Position numbers and translations under genes: made by a program
The notes under the pieces: generated by a model
The model's input: the letters and a program-made list of their open reading frames with translations, nothing else
Told to the model about the DNA's origin: nothing
Databases searched by the model: none
Shown here: positions 38,970 through 39,868 of the stretch, piece after piece
How positions within the stretch are numbered: the stretch's first letter is position 1
Layout of the letters: every line of letters begins with the position of its first letter
Source: Chryseobacterium sp.
GTDB taxonomy: Bacteria > Bacteroidota > Bacteroidia > Flavobacteriales > Weeksellaceae
NCBI GenBank assembly: GCA_027492795.1
Contig: JAPUEB010000040.1
Span: 1-39,868 of the forward strand
DNA length: 39,868 nt
Direction of reading: 5' to 3'

Positions 38970-39026
38970 AGCTGATTTTTCTAAAAAATCAAAAAAAACT
39001 GCCCAAAACGGACAGCCTTTTTTAAA

Positions 39027-39130
39027 GTGAATAGTCAATGGTGAATGGTCAATTGTGAATGGTCAATTGTGAATGGTGAATAGTCAATATTCAACACGCA
39101 AATTCACCATTCACTCATTCACTATTCACC
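39027..39130. repeat. GTGAATGGTCAATT tandem words with inverted partner
   Basis: Words GTGAATAGTC, AATGGTGAATGGTC and AATTGTGAATGGTC are repeated about six times in 39027-39090, and the reversed form TTCACCATTCACTCATTCAC continues in TATTCACC at 39103-39130. The whole block can form a long imperfect hairpin. Confidence 0.8.
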
Positions 39131-39165
39131 TAATTAGTATCCAAAAAGCTCTTCCAAATAAATTT

Positions 39166-39417
39166 TCTTCACGCAAAAAACTCCTAGGTCATTTCTTCAT
39201 CGCATTTGCCACCACGTCTGTCATTCTGAATGAAGCGCAGCGGAATGAAGAATCTGTACGGTTTAGATGCTTACAGCATGACAAACGAACCGCTCCATTC
39301 TTCACGCAAAAAACTCCTAAGTCTTCTCCATCCGCATTTGCCATACAGTTTGTCATTCTGAATGAAGCGCAGCGGAATGAAAAATCTTTACGGTTTAGAT
39401 GCTTACAGCATGACAAA
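39166..39417 (+). repeat. Two tandem ~120-bp direct repeats with 133-bp period
   Basis: Copy 1 (39167-39286) and copy 2 (39300-39417) share CTTCACGCAAAAAACTCCTA, GCATTTGCCA, TGTCATTCTGAATGAAGCGC, AGCGGAATGA and CGGTTTAGATGCTTACAGCA, the last followed by TGACAAA. A partial third copy (CTTAACGCAAAAAACTCCTA then GCATTTGCCAT) starts at 39691. Confidence 0.88.
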
Positions 39418-39442
39418 TGCATGTTATTTTTATTCTTAATTT

Positions 39443-39722
39443 CTTTTGTCTTGAAATCGAAGATTCGGCGTAGCCAAACAAAAGAACCAAAAGTTCAAGA
39501 CTGGATTTTTTTGCTAAAAATTTTAAAAACTTCCTGAAATTTCCAAAACTCGGGCGGAAAGAAGGGTTTGTTGTTTAATATTGATTTTTGCCGCCACTCA
39601 AACAATGGAAATTTGCCTCTCTGTTTTTTATTTTTTTAATTGAATCGGCGAACCTCTTCGAGGTTTTTTAACGGAACTTTTTAAAATTTTCTTAACGCAA
39701 AAAACTCCTAGGTCGCTTTCCA
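39443..39722 (+). repeat. Composite dispersed repeat, copy B
   Basis: It contains the same ordered words as 28065-28267: CTTTTGTCTTGA, AAAGAACCAAAA, TCAAGACTGGA, GAAATTTCCAAAACTCGGGC followed by GGAAAGAA, TTTTTGCCGCCACTCAAACA, ATGGAAATTT, TTTTCTTAACGC, CTCCTAGGTCG. Copy B has about 77 additional bases, mainly the block GAATCGGCGAACCTCTTCGAG that is also present in altered form at 20883-20920. Confidence 0.85.
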
Positions 39723-39868
39723 TCTGCATTTGCCATCGCGTCATTGCGAGGAGTGAGGAACGAACGACGCGGCAATCTGTTTCTAGTTGCTGGTTTCTAG
39801 TTTTCTAGTGTCATTGTGATATTTCATAAAATCGGTTGACAAGAAAGTGTAAACTTTAGGTTTACATG

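Larger units (their letters stand above)
38970..39868. repeat. Gene-free 899-bp block of stacked repeats at the right end
   Basis: In order: a possible weak terminator with CTGCCC/CGGACAG and T run (38995-39024), tandem GTGAATGGTCAATT words with an inverted partner (39027-39130), a 133-bp-period direct repeat (39166-39417), copy B of a composite repeat (39443-39722), a GTCATTGCGAGGA repeat (39740-39779) and TTTCTAGTTGCTGGTTTCT (39780-39798). The last element also occurs identically at 12181-12199. TGTAAAC-TTTAG-GTTTACA ends the window (39848-39866). The frame that runs through the repeats is not a gene. Confidence 0.85.

Noticed and set aside
38995-39024. Strong terminator after the GT-C-like gene
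   Set aside because: CTGCCC and CGGACAG pair only in part and the T run follows a 2-base offset; it may work but is too weak to list separately as a certain terminator.
39073-39537. Open frame of 154 codons on the plus strand
   Set aside because: It is made of the two 133-bp-period repeats and part of composite repeat copy B; the translation repeats the same block (VILNEAQRNE) and shows no protein-like conservation.

Overview
The window looks like a chromosomal segment of a low-GC Bacteroidota, most likely a flavobacterium of the Chryseobacterium / Weeksellaceae kind. The sequence evidence is: a protein with a type IX secretion (Por) C-terminal sorting domain, a PID-CTERM-like small protein, many SCxx-type lipoproteins, AT-rich leaders with almost no Shine-Dalgarno sequences, and at least two textbook Bacteroidota promoters (TTG, 19 bp, TAnnTTTG). 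The genus is inferred, not proven.

Layout. 1-5150: a tRNA-Met(CAT), a TlpA/thioredoxin-like protein, a PID-CTERM-like miniprotein, a large T9SS cargo protein and clpX, all on the minus strand. 5240-8202: HIT hydrolase and greA (minus), then a degenerate Rieske-fold lipoprotein, dtd and an FKBP isomerase (plus). 8252-13751 (minus): two lipoproteins, a DUF4153/4173-like membrane protein, a DUF1361 membrane protein, a winged-helix regulator with its partner membrane protein, and an enoyl-CoA hydratase-family protein. 13868-17325: a SMUG-type DNA glycosylase, a SWIM zinc-finger protein and an IS200-like/REP-associated transposase embedded in its own repeats. 17378-32512 (minus): the phenylacetate (paa) degradation cluster in the order tetR', tetR, paaE, two small paralogues, paaA, paaB, paaC, paaD, two paaG-type genes, paaH, two unknown genes, paaI, a lipoprotein, paaZ. 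32696-38969: clpB, an M43 metalloprotease lipoprotein, a 2,4-dienoyl-CoA-reductase-like SDR and a GT-C-like membrane protein. 38970-39868: no gene, almost entirely stacked repeats.

How it works together. PaaABCE with PaaD would epoxidise phenylacetyl-CoA, PaaG-type enzymes isomerise it to the oxepin, PaaZ opens and oxidises the ring, PaaH acts in the beta-oxidation steps and PaaI hydrolyses stalled CoA esters. The CoA ligase (paaK) and thiolase (paaJ) are not here and no convincing paaF is present. Two tandem TetR-type regulators head the cluster; the upstream one carries a single-base frameshift.

The most distinctive property of the window is its repeat load: at least eight families of palindromic or composite intergenic repeats. 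One family forms inverted arms and 52-bp tandem units around the transposase gene. One repeat lies in frame inside clpB, and another supplies the 3' end of a small gene in the paa cluster. A second notable signal is the palindrome ACTTTG-N5-CAAAGT, which occurs before both transcription units around the winged-helix regulator and suggests a small local regulon.
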